NCBI GenBank assembly: GCA_012931725.1
Contig: CM022953.1
Span: 60,582,321 to 60,646,320 of the forward strand
Length of the DNA: 64,000 nt
Reading direction: 5' to 3'
From: Litsea cubeba
Lineage: Eukaryota > Streptophyta > Magnoliopsida > Laurales > Lauraceae
A model generated the notes under the pieces. The model was not told the origin of the DNA. It did not search any database and saw only the letters and a program-made list of their open reading frames with translations. A program made the position numbers and the translations under genes. Every line of letters starts with the position of its first letter. Position 1 is the stretch's first letter. Below, in pieces: positions 10,430-21,294 of the stretch.

Positions 10430-12783
10430 TGTTGACACCAAAAATGTCACTTTGCCTCATCAAGATCCAAAGAGCTACATGAAGTCGCAACCTGCCATAA
10501 ATAGGCAATGCTGCTTCCAAAAATCAAATCTTGTCAGAATCAAACAAAAACTGCAAGATTCTTCCAGACAGCCAAAAGAGGAGTACACAAGAAGTTTCGG
10601 GCCATTTCAAAATCATTTGGCCTAACTTCGCTTCTCCGACAGCCGAAAAGGAGCTCTCGGCGACAAAAGCTCTCCGGGACCATGGTTCCAAGACAGAGCC
10701 TATGGATCATCTTAAAATGACTCCAATAGGTTCCCTGTCAAATTTCAAGTCAATCGGACATCGGTTGACCGCACATCAAACCGCGACATCTTCATCGCGA
10801 CAAAAAGCAAGTCTACAGGTGATAGGACCCCGAACGGCTACAAACTCAAACAAAAGCCTATGGTTGGTCTTATTTATTGCTCAGGAGGCTTCACACCAAA
10901 TTTCAGGTCATTCCGACATCGTTTGACCCAGTTTCAGCTTCTGACGGAAAATCGGCAGCTCTGCGCGACAAAGTCTTCGGCTTTCTCAGGAAATTGGAAA
11001 CTTTGCAAAATAAAATGCAAGGATTCTCATCAGGTTTCCTACAAAGAAATCAGGCCAATAAATGGTCAAAATGTCAAGGAAAAGTACAGAAGAAAAAAGA
11101 ATAAAAAAACAGCAAAAACGGACGCAAAACGGGACACGAAAGGGGGAAAACCCCCCCAGGGTCGCAGGCCCCTGCGACCCTGGGCCAGGGTCGCCGGCGA
11201 CCTTGGAACCCGGGGTCGCCGGGAAAGCCCCGGAAACCCCGGTTTTCGCCGTTTTTTTCGCGATTCGAGGAGCCAGCCTCTGGTACTTTCCAAAATTCAT
11301 GCTTTTGAGACACCAAGTCCTCTGACATCCGTCCAAAACACGGGTAAATCATCAAGAGTATCGAAGACAGTATTGATCGCCACCCGGTCAACCAAAAAAG
11401 TGTGCTTTCTACCCGACCGATCGAGAAATCGACAGGACAGATGGCACCGACCCGCTGTTGGCAACAAACACCTGAAATTACATGGTCATCTGATGTCGAT
11501 CTACATGAAGATCCATCGATGATCATCGACAGAAGAATTCCAAAAGACGTGGCACGGCCCGCGACTCTTCAGCTGCTCGGCGACCACTTAATGCGATTAA
11601 TTGACTAACTTTATTACGGTCATTAATCCATTTCTTTGGACGGCCCAATCAGAAGCAAGCATTCGGGAGTTACAAGTCAAGAAATTCATGGCATTTAACC
11701 CATGAAACTCCTCCCATCATGGCGATTAAAGGCGATTAAATGCCCTCAATCTCCTCCGGCCAATCAGAAGCCAAGAAAAAGGAGTTACAAAATAAACAAT
11801 TCAATTTTGTAACTCCTCCTATTATGCGGCTTAATGACAATAAAAGCCCATAAACCCACCTAAAAGGATACCTAAAAGCCTATAAATAGGAGAGCTCTCC
11901 AAGAAGAAAGGAATGGGAGAAAATCACAGACAGAGACACAACATCAACAGACAGCAGTCAGAAATCCAGAGAAAGGAAAAAGAGGGAAAACTCTGCGGAA
12001 GTTCTACACCGGCCACCGCAACAAGGTGACAAAAGTCCCTTGGGGGGTACCCCCCCCCACCCAAGGTCCTTGCCTTCTCCTCCTACCTCCAAATGGCTTA
12101 GATGTGGCTTTTCAGCCCGTCTACTCGGCTTTTTATTGGATATAGGACCTCCTTTTGGTCTTTGTCTTCTAAAAACCCGAGGTTATAGCCAAGCCAAGCG
12201 AATCAATAGCATCCTCTGTTCTCATCTGCATGGATGATGGCGAAGCCCACATATGGCTTGCGACCGTCAATCTAAACGAGCCCCCACAATCTCCTGAGAA
12301 GTTAGATCCTCCTTTTCTTGCTTTTCATTGTAGTTTGTATTTTTTTCAAAAGAGACAAAAATCACAATTCTTGTCTTTCATTGTTGATAAGGATTGTAAA
12401 TCGGCTATAAACGCCAAAATCGGCTATAAACGCCAAAAATCGGTTATAAACGCCAAAAATCGGCTATAAACGCCAAAATCGGCTATAAATGCAAAAAAAA
12501 ATCGCCTTTCACGGCAAACTAAGAAAAATGTCTCTTTTCTTAAATATATGTGCAATGGAAAACTTGAAAGAAGTTGATTTCCTTTTTACTTGCGAAGGTT
12601 GATCTCCGGATCACCACTTGCAATTCCAAGTAAAAATAGAAAATCTGGCACACCCAACAAAAAAGAAATGTTGAGGCACGCCCCCCCTTGCCCCCCCGGT
12701 TATGAAAGGGTCAGAACCAAACAGACTCCCACGTCCGCCGACCTCGGTAGGAGCCCAGGGCATCCGGGAGCGCGGGTCCATCA
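10430..12783 (+). mobile_element. Shared middle LTR of family A
   Basis: The LTR starts TGTTGACACCAAAAATGTCAC after a polypurine tract. It ends near GGTCCATCA, where homology with the right LTR (23965-26567) fades; the exact right end is uncertain by some tens of bases. It is about 2.35 kb. A TATA box CTATAAATAGG lies at 11880-11890. A perfect 13-bp-arm GC-rich hairpin is at about 11157-11183. An array of CGGCTATAAACGCCAAAAT units is at 12400-12500. It serves as the 3' LTR of A1 and the 5' LTR of A2. I could not find a convincing primer-binding site just after it. Confidence 0.8.
11880..11890 (+). promoter_or_regulatory. LTR TATA box (family A)
   Basis: CTATAAATAGG precedes GAGAGCTCTCC and the R-like region. 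The same element is in the right LTR at 25689-25699. It would drive the genomic RNA of unit A2. Confidence 0.6.
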
Positions 12784-13105
12784 GCTACAAAGAAGATAGG
12801 CTCGGCTGCTGCGCCCGAGGGAGCACATCCTTCATTGTCAAGGCCCAGCCAAAGCTGACTGAAGCTCAAATTGCTCGTCGTATACGCCGCCGTGTGTTGT
12901 ATCGGCAAAAGAGACTAGAGAAGCAAAGGACCCAGCCTCCTACACAGGTTGGAAAAACCAGAAGACACTAAAAGTCAGCAACAAAAATCCATGTCCGACG
13001 TCCGATGACCCGCAGCGTCTCCAGGACAAGAAGACATTCAGAAGAATCCCCTGCTCCTTCAAGCAAAGGACGGCAGAGTGATCCTCAAGCTCTTTTTCAA
13101 AAAGA
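12784..13105 (+). other. A2 leader with a short coding remnant
   Basis: This lies between the LTR end and gag. In one frame (about 12830-12971) it encodes a basic helix-like segment containing AQPKLTEAQIARRIRRR, which looks like real coding sequence rather than a shadow. It stops at 12971 and may be the N terminus of an earlier gag frame. No further feature is seen. Confidence 0.4.
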
Positions 13106-14337
13106 ATGAGCCCCAGCTCAGTCACCAGGACAGTTTTTTCGTTCGAATCACGAAGGATGAACGTCCTGGCTACAAATTCTGAGCCACCACCCCGCAATCC
13201 ACCACAAGATGATGCGATCACACGCATCCAGCAGTTGGAACAAGGCCAACAGATGATTGAAAACTCTGATGGAAAACCTTTTCTTGCCTTTCAAAATCAG
13301 GCGAACAATGAACCTCCTCTGAATCATCAAAACGATGAGGTAAATGGAGAAGAAAATGAGTCACGCGCCCTTATAAAAAACGACGTAGACAGTATCCTTG
13401 CCAAAGCAAAAGAAGAGGATATACTCAAGGAGCATGGGATCAAGCCACCATATCCCTTATGGATGGACTCGGTCCCGTTCCCCACAAATTCAAGCATCCT
13501 ACTCTCCAAACATATATGGGGAAAGGATCAGCCAGACAACACGTCATCCACTTCAAGATCCTGACGGGAGCTATCGCGGATCAAGATGCACTCAAGATCC
13601 GCCTCTTTGCAAGTACCCTAAAAGGTACGGCCTTCGATTGGTACTCCACTCTGCCGGAGGACTCCATCCAAAATTGGGCCATGCTAGGGACACGCTTCCT
13701 GACTCACTTCAAAGGTGAGGATCATCCTGCTACTATGGCTCGGTTGTGCAGCCTAAAACAGGGGGAGAATGAGTCAACATATGACTTCATTCATAAGTGG
13801 AAAGCAATGGCATACAAATGCTCTGATGTATTGCCACAAGCGTCGCTAGTCGACATCTGCCGAAACAACATAAGAGCCAGAATCCACTCCTTGATCATCG
13901 GCAACAAATAAAAGAACCTGGGAGAACTCCTAGAAGCTTCCGTGGAAGCTAAAACGGTGATTAAAGACCTCAACAGTCAGAAATCATCAAGAAAAGAGCC
14001 AACCGCCATTGCAACCTCAAAACTAAAGAAAAAAGAGGTCCTCAATGTGCAGACCAAGTCAGCTCCTCAACCACCAAAGAAAGCTGAAAACAAAGCTACT
14101 GGTAAGAGACCCGAACTCTCTGATGCCTTCAAAGAACGAGTAGAGAGGAAATACCCGTTTGATGAAGATGTTGATGAAATCTTCGGGGCTCTTGTGGCAA
14201 ACGGCAAGCTCACCTTGCCTGAACCAAAAAGACCGGGTGATGTTGGCAAAACCAACGATCCTCGGCACTGTCCATACTATCAGATGATCTCGCATCCTCT
14301 CAATCAATGCTTCGTTGTGAGGGGGAAAATAAACTAG
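13106..14337 (+). pseudogene. A2 gag
   Basis: Gag is the capsid protein. The first frame (13106-13564) ends in IKPPYPLWMDSVPFP, a conserved Tat gag signature. A frameshift near 13490 moves the rest to the frame read from 13459, with KHPTLQTYMGKGSARQH, then the Retrotrans_gag core (LFASTLKGTAFDWYSTLPE, about 13600-13670). After a TAA at 13909 the same frame continues to 14337. It ends in a short Cys/His cluster (HCPYYQMISHPLNQC) typical of this lineage in place of a classical CCHC knuckle, then a TAG at 14335. The breaks mean this copy cannot make capsid. Confidence 0.8.
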
Positions 14338-16065
14338 ATGTGGAAAAACAGAGTCATCACCTTTGACAAAAGCTATGGATCTGCCTCCGTCAACATGGTA
14401 ACATGTGGACAAACATCAAAATCACCGAAGAAGAAGATCACTACTTCCTTCAAGGTGATAAACACAATTCAAGCGTCCGAGGAACTGGTTCCTTACCCGA
14501 CACCAGACGGACAACCTATATGGGTACATCCCGATCTCCTGGAAGATGAAAATTGGGAAGTCATGAAAATAAAGCCTACAACTCAACAGCGAAGGCAGGC
14601 TAGGAAATATCTCCTCAAGCTCAAATGGCAAGAGAAGACCCAACCAAAACAAGAAGTCAAAAAAAAGGCAGAGGCTTCCTCTACCGCTTCACTGGAGGCA
14701 ACAAAAACATCCCTTTCATAGACTTCAAAGGGGGTAAGAAAATTCACTCTCAGTGATTTCATGCCACCTCAATTCAAAGAAGCCACACAAGAGGTATCAT
14801 ACTCTTGCAATTCGGTAGTTGGATTCTCCATTGATGGATACGAGTCCAGCGAGGCCGATGATGGATTCGAATCCAACCACACAGACGAGTGGGAGGAGTC
14901 CCTTGAAATAGGAGAATATCTCTACGATGAAGAATGGGTTCCTGAGACTCATCTTATGCCAGTAATCTGGTATAACCCCCTACAGCCACAAGGATCCTGG
15001 TCTGATGATGAAGAAGACCAAGAGGCTGTATAAGAAAATGCTGCTGACCCAGCACCTCTCATTGCTCCAGCGGAAATCAACCATGTTAAGCCACAAAAAG
15101 CTGATGAAGAAGAAGATTTGACTCCCATGCCTGATCTTGAAGAATATGCAAGGATCTTGTAGCGTCTCGCTCTAGAACAAGAGCAGGACCGCGTCAACGA
15201 GCTTCCTCGCAATCCAGAGCCTGAAGTCCATGAAGACCATCAGGTACATCCTCCCTTAACTCCTGAAAATGGAGAAAATTGCTGGATAGACGATCCTCTT
15301 ACATCCGAGGATGAGTCTGACTCCGATCAGGCAACGTCTCCTGTCAGAGCTTCCTGTAATGTGTTAATTCGGGATTATAGCTCTTCCGAAGCATCGTCTG
15401 ATGAGATCACTTACACTTCGGCGACGCCTAGCAATGTATCTTCTGGAGCCACCTCATCTCACGTGACTTTCACTGAGACGACACCCTCTCAGGTTTCTTC
15501 TCCTGAGACTGTGACTTCAAAGTTCACACCCTTCCTGACTGAAGAATTCCTAGCTATTGATGCTTGGGACGCTGAATTGGTCAACGAAGAAGAAAGGTTG
15601 CTGGATGCTGTTCAGGACTTGTTCCTGAAAAATGCTCCATGCAACACAATCACTGAGGATGGCAACTCTGCTGGAGATACATCCTCAGTAAATGAAAAAC
15701 GACAGCCTCTTGATCGTGAAGACAATCTTCCAAATGAAGACCCTTCTCAAGAAGCTCTCGAAGTTGGTAAAGGCACCCGTTCTGGCCGAGACTACCACAA
15801 AAATTACAACCAATCTTCCTTTATATATGTAAATCCTTTGGGAAAAGATGTAGTAAGCGCCCCTAGTGGCAACAATGATGAACATGCAGGCCCTAAGGAG
15901 GCTTTCGAGTATGACTTGATTGAACACTTCAAGCACATACCTGCACGTCTGCACATCCTAGATTTGTTGCGAATGTCTCCGCACACTCGTGATAATCTCA
16001 TTTCAGAATTACAAAAGCTGAAAGAGGATGTCGACAAACATGCCCCGTAAGTCCTCTAAATTGAA
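14338..16065 (+). pseudogene. A2 gag-protease linker, long acidic coding region
   Basis: This is in the same frame as gag and protease (about 575 codons), broken by stops at 14719, 15031, about 15160, 16048 and 16057. The first 125 codons are basic (TTQQRRQARKYLLKLKWQEK). The remainder is strongly acidic and Ser/Thr-rich (YESSEADDGFESNHTDEWEE; SDDEEDQEAV). Near 15890-16020 a folded-looking segment reads FEYDLIEHFKHIPARLHILD and LRMSPHTRDNLISEL, which resembles the conserved stretch that precedes the protease in Tat polyproteins. I do not recognise a named domain in the acidic part. Frame continuity and composition show it is coding. Confidence 0.6.
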
Positions 16066-16968
16066 ATGGATTACCGGGTCAAAAAATCAGAAGCTTCCTC
16101 AAAGGGAGAAAAGAAGAAAACTGAGGAATCATGCAATGAATGCCTCTCGGTTAAAAAAGCAGCCAGTGCAACCATCGCCTTCACAAAGGACGACCTCATA
16201 CTTGGCGAAACCAGGCACAACCGACCCCTGTACTTCACAGGGTACATCAAGGAAATGCCTATGCACAGAGTTCAGATCGACCCAGGTTCTACACTCAACC
16301 TCATCTCCACATCGGCTCTCGAAGAGTTGGGCATCCCACCCAGCAAACTGAGCCACACATCTGTATCTATCTTTGGATACGATGGGAGTACTCAAAGGCC
16401 TATCGGCAAACTCAGGTTCAAGTTGCAGATTGGTGATCTTATCTCTGAGGTCACAGTGTATGCAATAAAAACCTCTTCATGCTATAACATCCTTCTCGGA
16501 CGCCCTTGGATTCACGAGAATGGTGTTGTCTCTTCAACTGTACATCAGTACATTAAGTTTGTTGGCGACGACGGCATGATACATCGAGTCTTTGCGGACA
16601 GAAAACCCTTCAAAGGTAAAGAAGTCCACTTTGCAGACTCACAAATGTATGAAGGTGAAAAAGAAGCAGAGGAGAAGCACACAACACCCTTTGCCAAAAA
16701 TCTCCAGAAAGATAAAGGCAAGGCTCCTCAACAATCACCGGAAGAAAACAAACCATCCGGTAAATCCGAAGAGAGCATTCAAACTCCCTTCATCATCTCC
16801 CTCAAACCTTCAAAGCCTTTGGTCATAACAACTAAAGTGAAGAAGGCAAAGCAAAAACCTGGGGGCAAATTTGTTGTCTCTTTCGTGTCTATCATACAAG
16901 ACACGGATTCGGATTCAGAGCCAGAAGACCACACAACGTCAAGCCAAGCTGACATTCAGCAAGTTTAG
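16066..16968 (+). pseudogene. A2 aspartic protease
   Basis: This retroviral-type aspartic protease would cleave the polyprotein. The catalytic segment reads VQIDPGSTLNLIS near 16268-16306. It keeps the active Asp, but the usual D-S/T-G or D-G-G appears as DPGS. The flap and second half follow (FGYDGSTQRPIGKL; YNILLGRPWIHENGVVSST near 16480-16540). A charged tail rich in Lys, Glu and Pro runs to a TAG at 16966; the frame then continues to about 17145 before a frameshift. It sits between the gag linker and the G-patch-like segment. Confidence 0.8.
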
Positions 16969-17080
16969 CCTGCTCTCACTCCAATGGAGACAACTTCTGA
17001 CATAGAAGATCCTACGTCAGCTTCCTTCGTTGTTCCAGTAACTTTAGCAAAGGAAAAATCGATCTTCTTCCATAGATCAG

Positions 17081-17899
17081 ATGCTTCTTCATCAAACTCC
17101 GTGCTTAAACCTTTCCAAAATGAAGGCCTCAACTATCTTATATAGTTATGTGGCACAAGCTATAATGAAAAAAATGGGCTATGACGCTCAAAACCCAGTC
17201 GGTTTGGGAGAAGGCCATGGTATTCTCACGCCATTGGGGCCCGTCTTGACCAAAAGCCAGCTGGAAGATTGGAGACTCTACGGCTATGTAGAAAAGTCTT
17301 CACACGGGCTAGGGTACGATCCCGACACTCCTTTGAGACAGTTGACACAAAGGCATAAAAGTCAATTTACTGTCCAAGCCTCAACATCTCAAGTCCATGA
17401 AGACATCGATCTCCCTGGATATCTTTTCGATGAATCACCTGACAAAGATTCAGGAAGTTCATCCAATTGGTACGATTTCTCAGACAATGAAGAGGAGTTG
17501 TCCGATGGTACAGACATGTGGTCTTCTGACCCAGAAGAACCCTCATCTTCAAAAGAAGTAGCCTACTTCGACCTGGTTTCAACAGGCAATTGGGATCATC
17601 TCATAGCAAGCCTTCGAAAAATTGTCGATCAAGAAGACCCGTGGAAAGGAACAAAACCTTGGTCTGGAAATGCCCTTGAAACCCTAGAAGGTTTTGTTGA
17701 GCTGGAAGCCTCCGAAAATATTATGGAGGAACCACCTTCGAACCTTCCAACAGAAGATCATGTTCAAAAGATAGACTTGGAAACACCAGATAACCCACGT
17801 CCTGTATTCATAAGCAAAAATATAAAGGATGATGAGTTACCCGAGTATATCGCCTTTCTTCGTGAGTTCGTTGATTGCTTTGCATGGTCTTACGCTTGA
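17081..17899 (+). pseudogene. A2 G-patch-like segment and RT leader
   Basis: After a frameshift near 17140 this frame starts with SYVAQAIMKKMGYD and continues QNPVGLGEGHGILTPLG, then SSHGLGYDP. The spacing of glycines resembles a G-patch (D111) RNA-binding motif, which other Tat polyproteins also carry here. An acidic region follows (NWYDFSDNEEELSDGTD). It ends in the conserved pre-RT block PVFISKNIKDDELPEYIAFLREFVDCFAWSYA and a TGA at 17897-17899. The RT frame resumes one base later at ATG 17901. Confidence 0.65.
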
Positions 17900-20800
17900 A
17901 ATGCCTGGCTTAGACCCCAAAATAGCAGTCCACAAACTCAATCTTCAAGAAGACATCAAGCTTGTCAAGCAAGGCCAAAGAAGATTCCGTCCAGATGTGA
18001 TGGATAAAATTGAACAAGAAGTTCAAAAACTCAAAAGCGTCGGCTTCATCCATGAGGAACAACATCCTGAATGGTTGGCCAACATTGTCCCCGTGACAAA
18101 GAAAAACGGGCAGATCAGGGTCTGTATTGACTATAGAGACCTGAATGGCGCATGCCCTAAAGATGAATTTCTGCTCCCCATACCAGAGGTAATGATTGAT
18201 AATACCTGTGGATTCGAGCGAATGACATTCGTGGATGGTTTCTCTGGCTACAACTAGATAAAGAAGCATCCTGAGGATGAAATACATACATCCTTTCGGA
18301 CCTCATTTGGCGTGTATTGCTACACTGTCATGCCATTTGGTCTGAGAAATGCTAGTGCCACATATCAGAGGGCTATGATGAAGATATTCTGATATATGCA
18401 GCACGAGACGGTTGAATGTTATGTTGATGACCTCGCCGTCAAAAGCAAAAGAAAAGAAGATCATTTCGAAGACCTTAAATAAGTCTTCCTCCGGCTTCGC
18501 AAACATAAACTGCGAATAAATCCTCTGAAATGCTTCTTCGGCGTCTAGTCGAGTAAGTTCCTCGGATTCTTAGTTCGGAAAGCTGGAATAGAGCTTGACC
18601 CCATAAAAGTCAAAGCCATTCTAGAAATGCCTTTTCCAAGAACCTTGAGAGAACTTAAAGGGTTTCAAGGGAGATTGGCCTACATCAGACGGTTCATCTC
18701 CAATCTTTCGGGGAAATGCCGTCCATTCTCCCGGTTAATGAAAAAAGGTATAAACTTTGTCTGGGATGCTGACTGTGAAGCTGCATTCCAAGATATCAAG
18801 TCATACTGACAAAACCTCCAGTGTTAGCTGCTCCTACCACAGGAAAACCATTCATCTTGTACAAAGGAGCCCATGATCACTCTCTGGGAGCTCTGCTTGC
18901 ACAAGAAAATGATGAAAGAAAAGAAGCTGCTCTATATTACCTCATTATACCAAAAACGGAAAATTGGAACGGAATACCGTTCCTAATTCGTGTGTTCCTA
19001 ATCCATTCATCCGTTCCTAAACCGTTCCTAATCCGTTTATCCGTTCCAAAAATAGAAAATTGGAACGGATGAACGGATTAGGAACACACGGATTAGGAAC
19101 GGTAATCCGTTCCAATGTTTCGTTTTTGGTGTAGTGGCCTCAGCCGCATGCTAGTAGGTGCAGAGCATTGCTACTCTCCAGTCGAAAAAGAATGTCTTGC
19201 AGTGATGTTCGCCATACAAAAGCTGCGTCACTACTTGCTTTCCAACACAGTCTACCTGGTCTCGAGGGTCAACCTCTTGAAGGTCCTTGTCACAAAAGCA
19301 GGTTCTCTCAATGCCCAACTGGCAAAATGGTCCATCCTTCTGTCACAATTTGATATTCGGTATGTACCACAAAAGGCAATCAAAGGGCAAGCTCTAGCGG
19401 ACTTCCTCGCAGAGCATCCATTGCCTAAAGATTCTCCACTCAGAGATGATCTCCTAGACGAGCCAGTCTACAATGTGGAGACTTTCTCAAAAAATACTTC
19501 CTGGGACATATACTTTGACGGTGCAACCGGGACAAATGAAAAAAGACAGCTGATCTCGGGAGTTGGCATCCTCTTTGTTAGCCCCGACAAATACATGATT
19601 CCACACGTTTTCTCACTACTGGACCATGCACAAACAATGCAGCTGAATATCAAGCCCTGATCCTAGGATTGGAACTCGCCATCGAATCCGGTATCACCGT
19701 GCTGGAAGTCTTTGGAGACTCTCGACTGACCGTCAACCAGATGAATAAGAAATTTGAAGTCAGGAAGCCTGATCTGCTGCCTTACTACAATAAGGCACAA
19801 TCGCTTCTGCAAAAGTTTGACATCTGCCACATCACCCACATTCGTAGAGGTGAAAACATACGTGCAGATGCCCTGGCCGGACTTGCCGCATCTATGGCAA
19901 TCCAGGAAGGGGAAAACATGCAAATCACAGTGTGCGAAAGAAGAATCCTTCCCCCTCTTAACACACATCAAGCAGTTGCTGAATGCCACCAAGTGGTTGG
20001 AAGTCGGATTTCAATCCTTCAAACTTCAATCGGCGACTGGAGGGATCTGTTCATTGATTACATTATGTTCGGAATCCTACCTGAAGATCCAAAAGATCGG
20101 GTAAGCATCCAAAGGCGAACCCCAAGCTTTCATTTGGATATTCCTTCAAAAATCCTTTACAGGAAATCCTTCAATGGAGTACTTCTACGCTGCTTGTCAC
20201 AATAAGAGGCTGAAGAAACACTCAAAGAAGTTCATGCTGGTCTTTGCGGAGCTCATCAGGCTGGTCCCAAGCTCTATGATCAGATAAAAATGTTAGGTTA
20301 TTACTGGCCTACCATGGGAGCTGACGCAATGCAATTTGCTAAGCACTGCCAATAATGCCAAGTTCATGGAGATTACATTCACATGCCTCCAGAATGGCTA
20401 CATCCTACAGCGATTTCATGGCCTTTCGAAGCCTGGGGTATGGATATCATAGGTCCTATTTCTCCCCCTTCGAGCAAAGGTCATCGCTTCATCTTCGCCG
20501 CTACCGATTATTTCTCCAAGTGGTCATAAGCATTTGCGCTCAACGAAATGAAGACCTCATCAGTCCTTCAGTTCCTGCACACCAACATCATTTGTCATTT
20601 CGGCATACCCAAAAGATCCATCCATGATAACAGACCACAATTTCGGGATCATCGATTCTACAGGTTTTGCGACAAATACAAAATCCAAAGCTGTCCTTCG
20701 ACTCCATACAATCCGGCAGAAAACGGATTAACAGAACCTTTCAACAAGACACTATGCAAAATCCTCAAGAAGATGATCTCTAGTCACAAAAGAGACTGGA

Positions 20801-21294
20801 GCGACAAACTGTCTGAAGCTTTGTGGGCCTATCGAACCACCGTTCGAGGACCAACCCATAGCACACCATTCTCCTTGGTCTATGGATGCGAAGCTGTCGT
20901 ACCCTTGGAAGTACAAATTCCTTCCTTGAGGGTATCCTTGCAAAATGACATGACTTAAGAAAGCAATGTCAAATCACGCCTCCATGAGCTGGACAATCTC
21001 GATGAGAGACGGCTCGAAGCTCGACAAAGCATTGAACTTTACCAAGCACGCATGGCAGGATCTTTCGACAAAAAGGTCAGGCAACGCGCCTACAAAAAGG
21101 GTGACTTGGTTTTTACAGTAAATAGACCAATGGTCTTCGCTCACAAGTCCAAAGGAAAATTTGAGACAAAATGGGAGGGACCCTACGTCATCGACAAGGT
21201 TTTCTCCAACGGCGCATACGCACTCCTAAACATGGAAGGTGACATATGTATGCTGCCCATCAACGGCAAGTTCTTAAAGCGGTACTACCCTTGA
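17900..21294 (+). pseudogene. A2 pol: RT, two RNase H domains, integrase (broken)
   Basis: This is co-linear with A1 pol. RT begins MPGLDPKIAVHKL and keeps YVDD at 18420-18431, but is broken by stops at 18256, about 18391, 18479 and 18548 and by a one-base deletion near 18807. RNase H is interrupted by a MITE (18943-19137) and resumes at 19139. The second RNase H has a one-base deletion near 19623. Integrase has stops at 20203, about 20353, 20527 and 20956. The DDE region and the KWEGPY motif (about 21170) are still readable, and the frame ends at TGA 21292-21294. Several stops are single C-to-T changes relative to A1. This copy is non-functional. Confidence 0.88.
18943..19137 (+). mobile_element. 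CACTA-type MITE inside A2 RNase H
   Basis: About 195 bp are present here and absent from A1 (compare 1047-1052). The ends are CATTATACCAAAAACG and CGTTTTTGGTGTAGTG, inverted repeats of the CACTACACC type. CCT occurs on both sides (18940-18942 and 19138-19140), which fits the 3-bp duplication of CACTA elements; one extra G at 19137 is unexplained. The inside is almost wholly self-complementary, built of GGAACGG/CCGTTCC motifs, so a transcript could fold into one long hairpin. Confidence 0.8.

Larger units (their letters stand above)
1..12783 (+). mobile_element. Tat-lineage Ty3/gypsy unit A1, left end cut by window
   Basis: This is the 3' part of an LTR retrotransposon: pol (5-3203), a repeat-rich 3' region, an antisense gene (4631-9250), a polypurine tract (10414-10429) and an LTR (10430-12783). 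The domain order protease-RT-RNase H-second RNase H-integrase and the antisense extra gene place it in the Tat lineage (Tat/Ogre/Grande/Retand relatives). Its 5' LTR, gag and protease lie left of the window. Its right LTR is also the left LTR of unit A2, so the two units form an LTR-internal-LTR-internal-LTR array. That usually arises by recombination between elements or LTRs (inference). Confidence 0.85.

Noticed and set aside
12640..12670. TGGCACACCCAAC as primer-binding site of unit A2
   Set aside because: The same text lies inside the right LTR as well (about 26440-26455), so it is LTR sequence rather than a site after the LTR.
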